DNA of 47,729 bases from Clostridium zeae (GTDB lineage: Bacteria > Bacillota > Clostridia > Clostridiales > Clostridiaceae). Within the stretch, counting starts at the first letter, position 1. Every line of letters begins with the position of its first letter. A program made the position numbers and the translations under genes. The notes under the pieces were generated by a model that saw nothing but the letters and a program-made list of their open reading frames with translations, searched no databases and was not told where the DNA came from. The stretch is from the NCBI RefSeq assembly GCF_017312485.1, contig NZ_BMBA01000005.1, positions 1-47,729 of the forward strand, read 5' to 3'. This document shows, one piece after another, positions 11,328 through 20,208 of the stretch.

Positions 11328-11499
11328 AAGATTTATTTCACCTTTAAAAAGACCTTCTTGTATATATTACCCTACTTGTTCTCAATATGCAATTGAAGCG
11401 ATACAAAAGTATGGATCCTTAAAAGGTGGATTCATGGCTATAAAAAGAATATTAAGATGCCATCCATTTCACGAAGGCGGATATGACCCCGTGAAGTAA
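11290..11499 (+). CDS. yidD: Membrane protein insertion efficiency factor YidD
   Basis: A 69-residue protein with the YidD/DUF37 signature: [27 protein letters not shown], then [27 protein letters not shown]. The N-terminal amphipathic helix probably sits on the inner face of the membrane. It is thought to help insert proteins together with YidC, which lies 22 bases downstream. The ATG at 11290 lies inside the 3' end of rnpA; there is no strong ribosome binding site, consistent with coupling. Confidence 0.95.
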   Translation: MKRVLILIIRFYRRFISPLKRPSCIYYPTCSQYAIEAIQKYGSLKGGFMAIKRILRCHPFHEGGYDPVK

Positions 11500-11521
11500 G
11501 AGAGTGTAGGAGGTTAGAAAT

Positions 11522-12202
11522 TTGTTACAACCAATAGTTAATTTCTTAACTAATATTTTTACAGCACTACATAGTTTCGTACTTAACATAGGTATTACAC
11601 ATGTAGGTACATCATATGTTTTAGCTATCTTTATATTAACTGTAATAGTTAGGTTAATATTATTACCTCTAAACATAAAACAAATTAGATCACAAGTTAA
11701 GATGCAAGAGGTTCAGCCTATAGTTCAAGAGATGCAAAAGAAATACAAAAATGATCCTCAAAAAGCACAAATGGAAATGATGAAGATTTATAAAGAGAAT
11801 AATGTAAGTCCTTTTAGTGGATGCTTACCATTATTAATTCAAATGCCTATTTTATTTGCTCTATACGGAGTATTTACTAGTATAAATGTACAGGGTGCTT
11901 CTTTCCTATGGATACCTAACCTGTATGCGAAAGATCCATTCTATATATTACCTATTCTATCAGCTGCAACAACATATTTATCATCATATTTATCAACTAA
12001 GACTACGGTTAATACTAGTCAACAAGGTGGTATGAATATGGGGTCAATGAATATCGGAATGTCGCTTATGATGGGATTTATGGCATTAAACTTTAGATCA
12101 GCATTAGTTCTTTATTGGATAATGGGTAACTTAATTCAATTAGTTCAAACTTATTTTTTAGTTATAAGACCAGCTAATAAGAAGAAAGCATTAGCAAGTT
12201 AA
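11522..12202 (+). CDS. yidC: Membrane protein insertase YidC/SpoIIIJ
   Basis: Polytopic membrane insertase of the YidC/Oxa1/Alb3 family (226 residues, the short Gram-positive form). Hydrophobic segments occur near residues 18-45, 95-115, 135-155 and 175-215. The conserved positive loop KIYKENNVSPFSGCLPLLIQMP is present. The start codon is TTG 11522, eight bases after AGGAGG. Unlike the Bacillus proteins there is no lipobox cysteine at the N terminus. In spore-formers one YidC (SpoIIIJ) is needed for forespore-mother cell signalling; whether this copy does that cannot be read from the sequence. Confidence 0.95.
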   Translation: MLQPIVNFLTNIFTALHSFVLNIGITHVGTSYVLAIFILTVIVRLILLPLNIKQIRSQVKMQEVQPIVQEMQKKYKNDPQKAQMEMMKIYKENNVSPFSGCLPLLIQMPILFALYGVFTSINVQGASFLWIPNLYAKDPFYILPILSAATTYLSSYLSTKTTVNTSQQGGMNMGSMNIGMSLMMGFMALNFRSALVLYWIMGNLIQLVQTYFLVIRPANKKKALAS

Positions 12203-12259
12203 TATATATATTGTATTTTAATACTAAGCTTTTAGTATAATAAGGTGGGTGACTAGGGT

Positions 12260-12892
12260 ATGCAGAAAACTTTAGAAATTACAGGAAAAACTGTAGAGGA
12301 AGCTCTAAAGAATGCTCTAAAGGAATTAAATGTTACAGAAGATAAAGTTGAGTATAACATTGTTGATGAGGGGAGCAGAGGTTTATTTAATTTTATAGGA
12401 AGTAAACCTGCTAAGATTCTTGTTACAGTTAAGCGTGATTATGTTCTTGAAGCGAAGACATTTTTAAGAAGTGTTTTAGATTCAATGGATATAAAAGCTG
12501 AAATAAGAATAAAAGAAGATGATAATGTTTTGAATATCAATCTTTTAGGTCCTAAAATGGGAGTTATAATTGGCTATAGGGGGGAGACATTAGATTCTCT
12601 ACAATATCTTGTTAGCCTAGTTGTTAATAAAGGCCATGATATCCCATATAAGAGAGTAGTTCTAGATACAGAAAATTATAGAGTTAAAAGAGAAGAAACA
12701 TTAAAACGCTTAGCAGATAAAACAGCCTATAAGGTTAGAAAGTCTGGCAGACCATTTAAACTTGAACCTATGAATCCATATGAGAGAAGAGTAATTCATT
12801 CTGCTCTTCAAGGCAACCAAACTGTATATACATACAGCGAGGGAGAAGAACCATATAGAAGAATAGTAGTTGATATAAGAAGAGAAAAATAG
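12260..12892 (+). CDS. khpB: RNA-binding protein KhpB (Jag), SpoIIIJ-associated
   Basis: A 210-residue protein with the usual Jag layout: a Jag-N domain (1-55, MQKTLEITGKTVEEALKNAL), a KH domain (about 75-150, with GPKMGVIIGYRGETLDSLQYL) and an R3H domain (about 155-210, with NPYERRVIHSALQ and EEPYRRIVVDI). KH/R3H proteins bind RNA and, with KhpA, affect cell elongation and division in other Firmicutes. It lies 57 bases after yidC and is the last gene of the operon, ending just before a terminator. Confidence 0.95.
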   Translation: MQKTLEITGKTVEEALKNALKELNVTEDKVEYNIVDEGSRGLFNFIGSKPAKILVTVKRDYVLEAKTFLRSVLDSMDIKAEIRIKEDDNVLNINLLGPKMGVIIGYRGETLDSLQYLVSLVVNKGHDIPYKRVVLDTENYRVKREETLKRLADKTAYKVRKSGRPFKLEPMNPYERRVIHSALQGNQTVYTYSEGEEPYRRIVVDIRREK

Positions 12893-12916
12893 GAAAGCCA
12901 TTTAGGCTTTCTTTTT
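12893..12916 (+). terminator. Terminator of the rpmH-khpB operon
   Basis: GAAAGCC and GGCTTTC (12893-12899 and 12905-12911) around ATTTA, followed by TTTTT. It begins immediately at the khpB stop codon. Confidence 0.9.
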
Positions 12917-13017
12917 GATTTACTTTTTTTTAATATGTTTTGACTAATAAAGTTTATTTTTGTAAAATAAATATTAGTTTTAAAGATATACTAGTTCAAA
13001 TAAGACGTAAATAAAGG

Positions 13018-13067
13018 TTCTTAACATTATAAGAATTTTTATTTATAAATTTTTATAATGTTAAGAA
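13018..13067. repeat. 15-bp perfect inverted repeat upstream of mnmE
   Basis: TTCTTAACATTATAA (13018-13032) is matched by its exact reverse complement at 13053-13067 with 20 AT-rich bases between. There is no T-run after it. It follows the khpB terminator and lies 150 bases before mnmE, so it could be a binding site for a dimeric regulator, a cruciform, or a leader hairpin of mnmE. Confidence 0.7.
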
Positions 13068-13216
13068 TTTATACTGTTTATTCGGGTTTTATTGATTTTA
13101 TTAGTTGCCCTGAAACAATAGAATCTGATAATTTTGTAAAAAGTTAATAAGTCATTGAAAAACGGATATATTAGAGGAGATACTATAATTATAAATTTAA
13201 TAATGAGGAGGACAGC

Positions 13217-14593
13217 ATGAAAGAATTTGATACAATTGCTGCTGTTGCAACTGCACTTGGTGAGGGTGGGATTTCTATTATAAGAATTTCTGGTAATAAA
13301 TCACTAGATATAGTATCTAAGATTTTTAGAGGAAAAAGCAATTTAAGTATATTAGAAATGAAGCCTTATACAATGAGGTACGGTAATATAGTAGATTCAA
13401 AACAAGAAATAGTTGATGAAGTAATTATAAGCTACATGAAAGGGCCTAAGAGTTTTACTGCTGAGGACACTGTAGAGATTAATTGCCATGGTGGAGTGAC
13501 GTCAACTAATAGGGTATTGCAAGAAGTTATAAAATCAGGAGCAAGACTTGCTGAACCTGGAGAATTCACAAAAAGGGCGTTTTTAAATGGTAGAATTGAC
13601 TTAACTCAAGCAGAAGCGGTTATAGATATAATACGAGCTAAAACAGATTTATCTATGAAATCAGCTATGATCCAGAGTCAAGGAGTGCTTTCCCGGGAAA
13701 TAAATTCTTTAAGAGAAAAACTACTAAATGTGTTAGCACTTATTGAATTTGCTGTTGATTTTACTGAAGATGACGAAGAACCAGATGCTTCTATACCTAT
13801 AAGAGTTGGTGAAAATATCCAATCAGTAATAAATGAAGTTAATAGGTTATTATCTAGTGCAGATGAGGGTAAGATTATAAGAGATGGTTTAAGTATGGTT
13901 ATTGTTGGAAAGCCTAATGTAGGGAAATCTTCTCTTTTAAACACTCTTTTAAGAGAAAAAAGGGCTATTGTTACTAATATACCTGGAACTACTAGAGATG
14001 TAATTGAAGAATACATTAACTTAGATGGAATACCTATTAGAATTATTGATACTGCAGGAATAAGAGAAACAGAAGATGAAGTAGAAAGAATCGGAGTTCA
14101 GAGATCAAAGGAAAAGATAAATGAAGCTGATATTATAGTATTTATGGTTGATGCAAGCAGAGGCTTGGATAGCGAAGATAGAGAAATATTAGACTTCATA
14201 AAAGATAAAAAATATATAACTCTATGTAATAAAATTGATTTAGATAAGAACATAGCAACTAATGATTTAGACGTTCTTAGTAATTCGATAGAAATATCTA
14301 CAGTTACAGGGTATGGAATTGATTCTTTAAAAGATAAGATAAAGGATATGTTCTTTAAAGGTCATATAGATAGTGAAAGTGTAATTATAACTAATACTAG
14401 ACATAAGCAGGCGCTTTATAGAGCTAAGGAAAATTGTGAAGTGGCTTTAAATCAAGTTAAAAATAATGAATATCTAGACTTGATTTCTATATACGTTACA
14501 ACTGGTTTAAGAGCTCTTGGAGAGATTACCGGATCAGAACTTGAGGAAGATTTAGTAAATAAAATCTTTTCAGATTTCTGTGTTGGAAAATAG
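13217..14593 (+). CDS. mnmE: tRNA modification GTPase MnmE (TrmE)
   Basis: With MnmG it forms the complex that adds the (carboxymethyl)aminomethyl group to uridine 34 of certain tRNAs. The 458 residues show the N-terminal folate-binding domain (1-120), the helical domain with an inserted G domain, P-loop [10 protein letters not shown] at 231-240, GTTRDVIEE (switch I), DTAGIRE, CNKIDL, and the C-terminal FCVGK with the catalytic Cys. Translation starts at ATG 13217 after GAGGAGG. mnmG follows after 9 bases. A Noc-type site lies inside this gene (13688-13701). Confidence 0.97.
   Translation: MKEFDTIAAVATALGEGGISIIRISGNKSLDIVSKIFRGKSNLSILEMKPYTMRYGNIVDSKQEIVDEVIISYMKGPKSFTAEDTVEINCHGGVTSTNRVLQEVIKSGARLAEPGEFTKRAFLNGRIDLTQAEAVIDIIRAKTDLSMKSAMIQSQGVLSREINSLREKLLNVLALIEFAVDFTEDDEEPDASIPIRVGENIQSVINEVNRLLSSADEGKIIRDGLSMVIVGKPNVGKSSLLNTLLREKRAIVTNIPGTTRDVIEEYINLDGIPIRIIDTAGIRETEDEVERIGVQRSKEKINEADIIVFMVDASRGLDSEDREILDFIKDKKYITLCNKIDLDKNIATNDLDVLSNSIEISTVTGYGIDSLKDKIKDMFFKGHIDSESVIITNTRHKQALYRAKENCEVALNQVKNNEYLDLISIYVTTGLRALGEITGSELEEDLVNKIFSDFCVGK
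13688..13701. promoter_or_regulatory. Candidate Noc binding site (NBS) inside mnmE
   Basis: CTTTCCCGGGAAAT matches 13 of 14 bases of the known B. subtilis Noc site ATTTCCCGGGAAAT, including the full TTTCCCGGGAAA palindrome. In a genome this AT-rich a CCCGGG core is rare by chance. The noc gene is 3.7 kb downstream and encodes the residues expected to read this site. Confidence 0.75.
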
Positions 14594-14602
14594 GAGATGA
14601 AA

Positions 14603-16498
14603 ATGAAGTATTTAGCTGGTGAATATGATGTGATTATTATAGGTGCAGGCCATGCTGGTTGTGAAGCGGCACTTGCTTCCGCTAGAATAGGATGCAAAAC
14701 TTTAATTTGTACTATGAATCTTGATAGCATAGCACTAATGCCATGTAATCCTAATATTGGGGGAACTGCAAAAGGACATCTAGTAAGAGAAGTTGATGCG
14801 TTAGGTGGAGAAATGGGAATAAATATAGACAATACATTTATTCAATCCAGAATGCTTAACACATCTAAGGGTCCTGCAGTTCATTCACTTAGAGCTCAAG
14901 CTGATAAAAAGAAGTATCAGCAAAGAATGAAAAGCATTCTAGAAGATCAAGAGAATTTATACATAAAGCAAATTGAAGTTGTAGAGATAGATGTAGAAAA
15001 TAATAAGGTTATCGGAGTTCAAACTAAAAATGGTGCTTATTTTAAGACCAAAGCTGTAGTTGTTTGTACGGGTACTTATCTAAAGTCTAGAATTATAATT
15101 GGTGATGTAAGTTATAATGGTGGACCAAATGGACTTTTCCCAGCCAATGATTTGTCTAAAAGTTTGCTAGATTTAGGGATTTCACTAAGGAGATTTAAAA
15201 CAGGAACTCCTGCAAGAATAAATAAAAGATCTGTAGACTTTACGAAGATGGTTGAGCAGCCAGGTGATACAAGAATTGTCCCATTTTCTTTCATGAGCGA
15301 TAATATAGATAGAGAACAAGTTTCTTGTTGGCTTACATATACTAATAGTCAGACTCATGACATAATAAAAGACAATATACACAGATCACCAATGTATAAT
15401 GGTTCTATTGAAGGTGTTGGACCAAGATATTGTCCTTCTATTGAAGATAAGGTTATGAGATTCCAAGATAAGCATCAACATCAGATATTTATAGAACCTG
15501 AAGGTGAAGATACTGCTGAGATGTATGTAGGTGGAGTGAGTTCGTCTTTACCAGAAGATGTTCAAGTGCAGATGCTTAGAACTATTAGCGGACTTGAGAA
15601 TGTGGAAATGATGAGAACTGCATATGCAATAGAATATGATTGTATAGATCCAACTCAACTTAAGCCATCTTTAGAGTTTAAAAATATACAAGGACTTTTT
15701 GGAGCGGGGCAGTTAAATGGTAGCTCTGGATATGAAGAAGCTGCTTCTCAAGGAATAGTAGCTGGAATAAATGCAGCTCTTAAAGTTAAGGGAAAAGATC
15801 CTATGATTTTAACTAGAAGTGATGGATATATAGGTGTTTTGATAGATGACTTAGTGACTAAGGGAACAAGTGAGCCTTATAGAATGATGACATCTAGAGC
15901 AGAGTATAGATTATTATTAAGACAGGATAATGCTGATTTAAGATTGACTGAAATCGGACATAATGTTGGTTTAGTCACAGAAGAAAGATATAAGAGATAT
16001 ACTGAAAGAAAAAACAATATAGACTCTGAGTTAGAGAGACTAAAAAAATTACAAATAACTAATAAGCAAGAAGTTAATCAATTTATTGAATCATTAGGTT
16101 CAGCAGAGCTTAAAAAGCCTATAAGCATGTATGAGCTTATAAAAAGACCTGAATTAGATTATTTTTCAGTTGCAGAATTAGATAAAGAGAGACAAGATTT
16201 ACCGTATGATATAGGTGAGCAAGTTAATATAATTTCCAAATATGAAGGCTATATAGAAAAGCAGCTAGAGCAAGTTGAACAGTTTAAAAAGTTTGAAAAC
16301 AGGCAAATACCTGAAGATATTGACTATGGTAATGTTAATAGCTTAAGAATTGAAGCTGTACAAAAATTATCTAAGATACGTCCAATAAGTATAGGTCAGG
16401 CATCTAGAATATCTGGTGTTTCTCCTGCAGATATATCAGTCTTACTTATACATTTAGAAAGCCTTTATAGGAGAAATACTAAGGCGGAGGAAATTTAG
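14603..16498 (+). CDS. mnmG: tRNA uridine-5-carboxymethylaminomethyl modification enzyme MnmG (GidA)
   Basis: FAD-dependent partner of MnmE in wobble-uridine modification (631 residues). The N-terminal Rossmann motif [15 protein letters not shown], the [21 protein letters not shown] block, KTGTPARI and the C-terminal [15 protein letters not shown] / [13 protein letters not shown] segment are diagnostic. Two in-frame ATGs exist: 14597 directly abuts GGAG and is too close, so I chose 14603 ([11 protein letters not shown]), six bases after it, which also aligns with other MnmG N termini. It lies between mnmE and rsmG in one operon. Confidence 0.97.
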   Translation: MKYLAGEYDVIIIGAGHAGCEAALASARIGCKTLICTMNLDSIALMPCNPNIGGTAKGHLVREVDALGGEMGINIDNTFIQSRMLNTSKGPAVHSLRAQADKKKYQQRMKSILEDQENLYIKQIEVVEIDVENNKVIGVQTKNGAYFKTKAVVVCTGTYLKSRIIIGDVSYNGGPNGLFPANDLSKSLLDLGISLRRFKTGTPARINKRSVDFTKMVEQPGDTRIVPFSFMSDNIDREQVSCWLTYTNSQTHDIIKDNIHRSPMYNGSIEGVGPRYCPSIEDKVMRFQDKHQHQIFIEPEGEDTAEMYVGGVSSSLPEDVQVQMLRTISGLENVEMMRTAYAIEYDCIDPTQLKPSLEFKNIQGLFGAGQLNGSSGYEEAASQGIVAGINAALKVKGKDPMILTRSDGYIGVLIDDLVTKGTSEPYRMMTSRAEYRLLLRQDNADLRLTEIGHNVGLVTEERYKRYTERKNNIDSELERLKKLQITNKQEVNQFIESLGSAELKKPISMYELIKRPELDYFSVAELDKERQDLPYDIGEQVNIISKYEGYIEKQLEQVEQFKKFENRQIPEDIDYGNVNSLRIEAVQKLSKIRPISIGQASRISGVSPADISVLLIHLESLYRRNTKAEEI

Positions 16499-16499
16499 T

Positions 16500-17219
16500 A
16501 TGATATACTATAGCATTTTAGAAAAAGCATGTAATTCTGTTGGAGTAGAATTCAATGAAGATAAATATGAAAAATTTATGATTTATATGAGTCTACTAAA
16601 AGAGTGGAATGAAAAGATAAATCTTACTGCTATAACGGAAGATGAGCAAATTGTGAAGAAACATTTTGTTGATTCAATAAAAGCATTTAATTCTCCATTA
16701 TTTAAAAGTGCTTCATCACTAATTGATGTTGGCACTGGAGCTGGTTTTCCAGGAATACCTATAGCAATAATAAGAGGTGAATTAAATGTTACTTTAATGG
16801 ATTCTTTAAATAAAAGAGTTAATTTTTTAAATGAGGTTATACAACAGCTTCATTTAAATAATGTAAAGACTATACATTCCAGAGCAGAAGATGGAGCTAG
16901 AAATAGTGAGTTAAGAGAAAAATTTGACATAGCTACATCTAGAGCTGTAGCAAATATGTGTGTACTTTCTGAATTCTGCATACCTTATGTTAAGGTAAAT
17001 GGTCATTTTATAGCGCTTAAAGGTCCTTCAATCGAGGAAGAACTAAATGAATCTAAAAATGCAGTGGCTACTTTAGGTGGAAAGTTAGTTGAAGTAATAC
17101 AAGTAAATATTGAAGATACAGATTTAAAACATAATTTAGTTGTTGTCAAAAAAATTAAAGAAACACCAAAAACTTATCCAAGAAAAGCTGGAAGTATATC
17201 AAAAAAACCTATAAAATAG
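16500..17219 (+). CDS. rsmG: 16S rRNA (guanine527-N7)-methyltransferase RsmG (GidB)
   Basis: SAM-dependent methyltransferase modifying G527 of 16S rRNA (239 residues, the usual length). Motif I is [17 protein letters not shown], followed by [16 protein letters not shown] and the [15 protein letters not shown] segment. The C-terminal [13 protein letters not shown] is highly conserved. Translation starts at ATG 16500, two bases after the mnmG stop, with GGAGG inside the end of mnmG, so the genes are coupled. Confidence 0.97.
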   Translation: MIYYSILEKACNSVGVEFNEDKYEKFMIYMSLLKEWNEKINLTAITEDEQIVKKHFVDSIKAFNSPLFKSASSLIDVGTGAGFPGIPIAIIRGELNVTLMDSLNKRVNFLNEVIQQLHLNNVKTIHSRAEDGARNSELREKFDIATSRAVANMCVLSEFCIPYVKVNGHFIALKGPSIEEELNESKNAVATLGGKLVEVIQVNIEDTDLKHNLVVVKKIKETPKTYPRKAGSISKKPIK

Positions 17220-17375
17220 TATTATATGTTTTTTTATAATATAAAATCAATTAATATAATGTATATTGTCGTACTGTTTTTATATATAAAAAGAAGGATA
17301 TTTGTATTTTATAGAGAATTTGTTAAATAATGGGATAACGTGTATTTTAACTTTTTTCGTAAGGATGGATGGGAA

Positions 17376-18161
17376 ATGCATAAAGAAATTGTTCATGTCA
17401 ATATTGATAAAATAATTCCTAATACTTATCAACCAAGAAAATTCTTTAATGAAGAAGCTCTTGGAGAATTGTCACAATCTATTAGAGAACATGGTATAAT
17501 TCAACCGCTTACTGTTAGAGTAAGAGGTGAGATTTTCGAATTAGTTGCAGGAGAAAGACGATGGAGAGCAGCAAGGCTTGCTAACCTTGAAGAGGTACCA
17601 TGTACTGTTGTAGATATAACAGATTCTGAGTCAGCTGAAATTGCACTACTTGAGAATCTACAAAGAGAAGATTTAAATTTTTTAGAAGAAGCAGAAGCAT
17701 ATTATAATTTAATTCAAGATCATCACTTTACTCAAGAACAATTAGCTGAGAGATTAGGGAAGAAACAATCAACGATTGCAAATAAACTAAGACTTCTTAA
17801 GTTAGGAAACGAAGTAAGAAATATTTGCATATCAAATAATTTAACGGAAAGACATGCAAGAGCATTACTGTCTTTACCTAACGAAGAATTGCAGCTAAAA
17901 ATAATAAATAAAGTTATAAAGCAAGGTCTTAATGTTAAAAACACAGAAGATTTGATTAATAAGGAACTTTTAAAATTAGCTGGTGAAAGTCTATCAAAAG
18001 AAGGAAAGAAAAGAATGACAGGTGTATTTTCTGCAAAAATATATGTTAATTCTATAAAACAAGTGTTTGATAAATTTAAAATACCTGCTGAATATAAATC
18101 AAAAGATTGTGGTGAATATGTTCAGATAACCGTAAATATACCTAAAAATGCATCCAAATAA
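17376..18161 (+). CDS. noc: Nucleoid occlusion protein Noc (ParB-family CTPase)
   Basis: ParB paralogue that binds NBS sites and blocks FtsZ ring assembly over the nucleoid. The CTP-binding ParB/Srx domain includes YQPRKFF and VAGERRWRAARLA; the HTH is QEQLAERLGKKQSTIANKLR. Counting from ATG 17376 the four Noc specificity residues are all present (Q131, K137, K142, R159, with the same spacing as Q158, K164, K169, R186 in B. subtilis), whereas ParB differs at these positions. 261 residues. An in-frame GTG at 17340 would add MYFNFFRKDGWE, which looks like the membrane-binding amphipathic helix of Noc; the ribosome binding site AAGGATGG favours 17376, but the longer form is possible. Confidence 0.9.
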   Translation: MHKEIVHVNIDKIIPNTYQPRKFFNEEALGELSQSIREHGIIQPLTVRVRGEIFELVAGERRWRAARLANLEEVPCTVVDITDSESAEIALLENLQREDLNFLEEAEAYYNLIQDHHFTQEQLAERLGKKQSTIANKLRLLKLGNEVRNICISNNLTERHARALLSLPNEELQLKIINKVIKQGLNVKNTEDLINKELLKLAGESLSKEGKKRMTGVFSAKIYVNSIKQVFDKFKIPAEYKSKDCGEYVQITVNIPKNASK

Positions 18162-18176
18162 TATATTTGGATTTAG

Positions 18177-18229
18177 AAAAGACTGTTACGAAATAAACTA
18201 AATTGGTTTATTTGCATCAGTCTTTTTTA
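18177..18229 (+). terminator. Terminator of the mnmE-noc operon
   Basis: AAAAGACTG (18177-18185) pairs with CAGTCTTTT (18218-18226), with inner pairing of AAATAAAC and GTTTATTT, followed by a T-run to 18229. A smaller CCAAATA / TATTTGG hairpin lies at the noc stop codon. Confidence 0.88.
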
Positions 18230-18402
18230 TTTTTAACAAAAAGTAAATATGTTAAATTAATAGAACTTAGATAATTTATTTTGTCTGTTAATTTGTATGC
18301 TAATGGTAAAAAGAAGTATTCTTTAGCGAAATAGTTATTATATAATTCAACAAATGTAGATATAGAAAGATTTTAAAAAGTTTTTTTGCGATTTTTCATA
18401 AA

Positions 18403-18418
18403 TGTTTCACGTGAAACA
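18403..18418. promoter_or_regulatory. parS: parS centromere site 1 (perfect)
   Basis: TGTTTCACGTGAAACA, an exact match to the 16-bp bacterial parS palindrome, lies about 110 bases upstream of parA and about 8-10 kb from oriC. ParB loads here and spreads; ParA and SMC use the complex for origin segregation. Confidence 0.97.
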
Positions 18419-18483
18419 ATAAAATTAATAATTAATTACTTTAATTATTCTTCATTAAAATATATAATATTTATATAAAGGAA

Positions 18484-18526
18484 AGGAGGTGGATGACTCG
18501 TAAGTTATAATGACTTAGAGTTGAAT
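18484..18526 (+). promoter_or_regulatory. parA leader with displaced ribosome binding site and mini-ORF
   Basis: A strong AAGGAGGTGG (18483-18492) is about 35 bases before the parA ATG, too far to serve it directly. Next to it is a five-codon reading frame, ATG ACT CGT AAG TTA TAA (18493-18510, MTRKL), whose stop overlaps a further ATG ACT TAG (18510-18518). The parA start follows 8-16 bases later with only a weak TAGAG. The layout suggests that parA translation depends on reinitiation after the mini-ORF. Confidence 0.5.
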
Positions 18527-19294
18527 ATGAAAAAGATATGTATATTTAACCAAAAAGGTGGGGTAGGTAAAACTACAACAAATATAAATCTCTGTTCGTA
18601 CATAGCAATGTTGGGATATAAGGTTTTAGCTATCGATATAGATCCACAAGGAAATACTACAAGTGGGCTTGGAATTGATAAGAGAAAATTAGAGAAATCT
18701 ATGTATGATGTAATAACTAATGACGTATCATTAAGAGAAATAATTAAGCAAAGTGAGTTAGTTTCAAACTTATACATAGCACCAGCTAAAATGGAGTTAG
18801 CAGGAGCAGAAGTTGAAATTATAGAAAAAGAAAAACGAGAATTAATTTTACAGGAGAAAATAAGAGAAGTAGAAGATGATTTTGACTTCATTTTTATAGA
18901 TTGTCCTCCTTCTTTAGGATTTCTAACAATAAATTCGCTTACTTCATGTGATTCAGTTTTAATTCCTATTCAGTGTGAGTTTTATGCTCTAGAAGGAGTT
19001 GGACAACTTATAAACACTATACAGTTGGTAAAGAAATCATTAAATAAAAATCTTGAAATTGAAGGTGTCATAATGACAATGTACGATTCAAGAACTAATT
19101 TAAGTAATGAAGTTTATAAAGAAGTTGAGAAATATTTTAAAGATAAAGTATACAAAGTAACAATACCGAGAAACATAAGATTAGCAGAAGCACCTTCATT
19201 TGGCCTTCCTATAATGCTATATGATGAAAAATGTAAAGGTGCTGAGGCGTACGAGCAATTAACTAATGAATTTATCGAACGTCAGAAGGGGTGA
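18527..19294 (+). CDS. parA: Chromosome partitioning ATPase ParA (Soj)
   Basis: Deviant Walker-A ATPase that works with ParB-parS in origin segregation and also influences DnaA activity in Bacillus (Soj). The N terminus MKKICIFNQKGGVGKTTTNIN carries the deviant P-loop KGGVGKT, then DIDPQGNTTSGLG and FIFIDCPPSLGFLT (Walker B). 255 residues. An in-frame TTG at 18521 would add two residues; neither start has a good ribosome binding site (see the leader). The parB gene begins 5 bases after the stop. It is flanked by two parS sites. Confidence 0.96.
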   Translation: MKKICIFNQKGGVGKTTTNINLCSYIAMLGYKVLAIDIDPQGNTTSGLGIDKRKLEKSMYDVITNDVSLREIIKQSELVSNLYIAPAKMELAGAEVEIIEKEKRELILQEKIREVEDDFDFIFIDCPPSLGFLTINSLTSCDSVLIPIQCEFYALEGVGQLINTIQLVKKSLNKNLEIEGVIMTMYDSRTNLSNEVYKEVEKYFKDKVYKVTIPRNIRLAEAPSFGLPIMLYDEKCKGAEAYEQLTNEFIERQKG

Positions 19295-19299
19295 TGTAG

Positions 19300-20160
19300 A
19301 TGAACAAAAAATTTGGTTTAGGTAAAGGGTTGGGTGCATTAATTCCTGAAGATGATAATGCTGAAGAAATAGCTAATAAATCAGCTACACTGATTCCATT
19401 AAATAATATTAAAGCTAACGAGAGTCAACCAAGAAGATATTTTGATAATGATAAGATTAATGAATTGTCAGAATCAATTAGAAATCATGGCATAATTCAA
19501 CCTCTAATATTGAAAAAGGAAAATGAGAATTATACTATAATAGCCGGAGAAAGACGTTGGAGAGCTGCAAAACAGCTTATGCTAAAAGAAGTCCCAGCAA
19601 TAATTATGGATATTGATGATAAAGAAATATTAGAAATTTCTTTAATAGAAAATATACAAAGAGAAGATCTTAATGCAATTGAAGAGGCTCAAGCCTACGA
19701 AAGACTTTTACATGAATTTTCGTTGACCCAAGAAAAACTTAGCGAAAGAATTGGGAAGTCTAGAACTGCTATATCGAATACAATTAGATTACTAAATTTA
19801 GATAAGAGAGTTCAAAGCTATATAATAGAAGGTGTATTAAGTGAGGGTCACGGAAGAGCCATATTAGCTATAGGTGATAAAGATAAACAATATGAAATAG
19901 CACAAAAGGCAATAGATGAAAGTCTTTCTGTAAGGGATGTAGAAAAGCTAATAAAAACATACTTGAGTAAGGCTGATAAGGTCGAAGAAAAGAATGATGA
20001 AGAAATTTTAATACCTTATTATAAAGATATACAAGAGCAGTTACAAAATTATTTTGGAACTAAGGTGAATATTAACTCGAAGAAAAATAAAGGTAAGATT
20101 GAAATAGAATACTATTCTGAAGATGACTTACAAAGAATATTAGAAATTATAAATATATAA
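19300..20160 (+). CDS. parB: Chromosome partitioning protein ParB (Spo0J)
   Basis: CTP-dependent DNA clamp that loads at parS (286 residues). The N-terminal KKFGLGKGLGALIP motif stimulates ParA ATPase. The CTPase domain has SQPRRYF, IAGERRWRAAKQL (GERR box) and ENIQREDLNAIEEA. The HTH reads QEKLSERIGKSRTAISNTIR. Specificity residues R155, T161 and G183 match parS-binding ParB, while the fourth position (usually Ala) is N166. Translation starts at ATG 19300 after AAGGGGTGAT. A perfect parS begins 3 bases after the stop codon. Confidence 0.97.
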   Translation: MNKKFGLGKGLGALIPEDDNAEEIANKSATLIPLNNIKANESQPRRYFDNDKINELSESIRNHGIIQPLILKKENENYTIIAGERRWRAAKQLMLKEVPAIIMDIDDKEILEISLIENIQREDLNAIEEAQAYERLLHEFSLTQEKLSERIGKSRTAISNTIRLLNLDKRVQSYIIEGVLSEGHGRAILAIGDKDKQYEIAQKAIDESLSVRDVEKLIKTYLSKADKVEEKNDEEILIPYYKDIQEQLQNYFGTKVNINSKKNKGKIEIEYYSEDDLQRILEIINI

Positions 20161-20162
20161 AA

Positions 20163-20178
20163 TGTTTCACGTGAAACA
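20163..20178. promoter_or_regulatory. parS: parS centromere site 2 (perfect)
   Basis: A second exact TGTTTCACGTGAAACA, three bases after the parB stop and 30 bases before the next gene. With site 1 it brackets the parAB operon at a spacing of 1.76 kb. Confidence 0.97.
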
Positions 20179-20208
20179 TTTATTATAACTTTAGAAAGGG
20201 ACTTAGAA

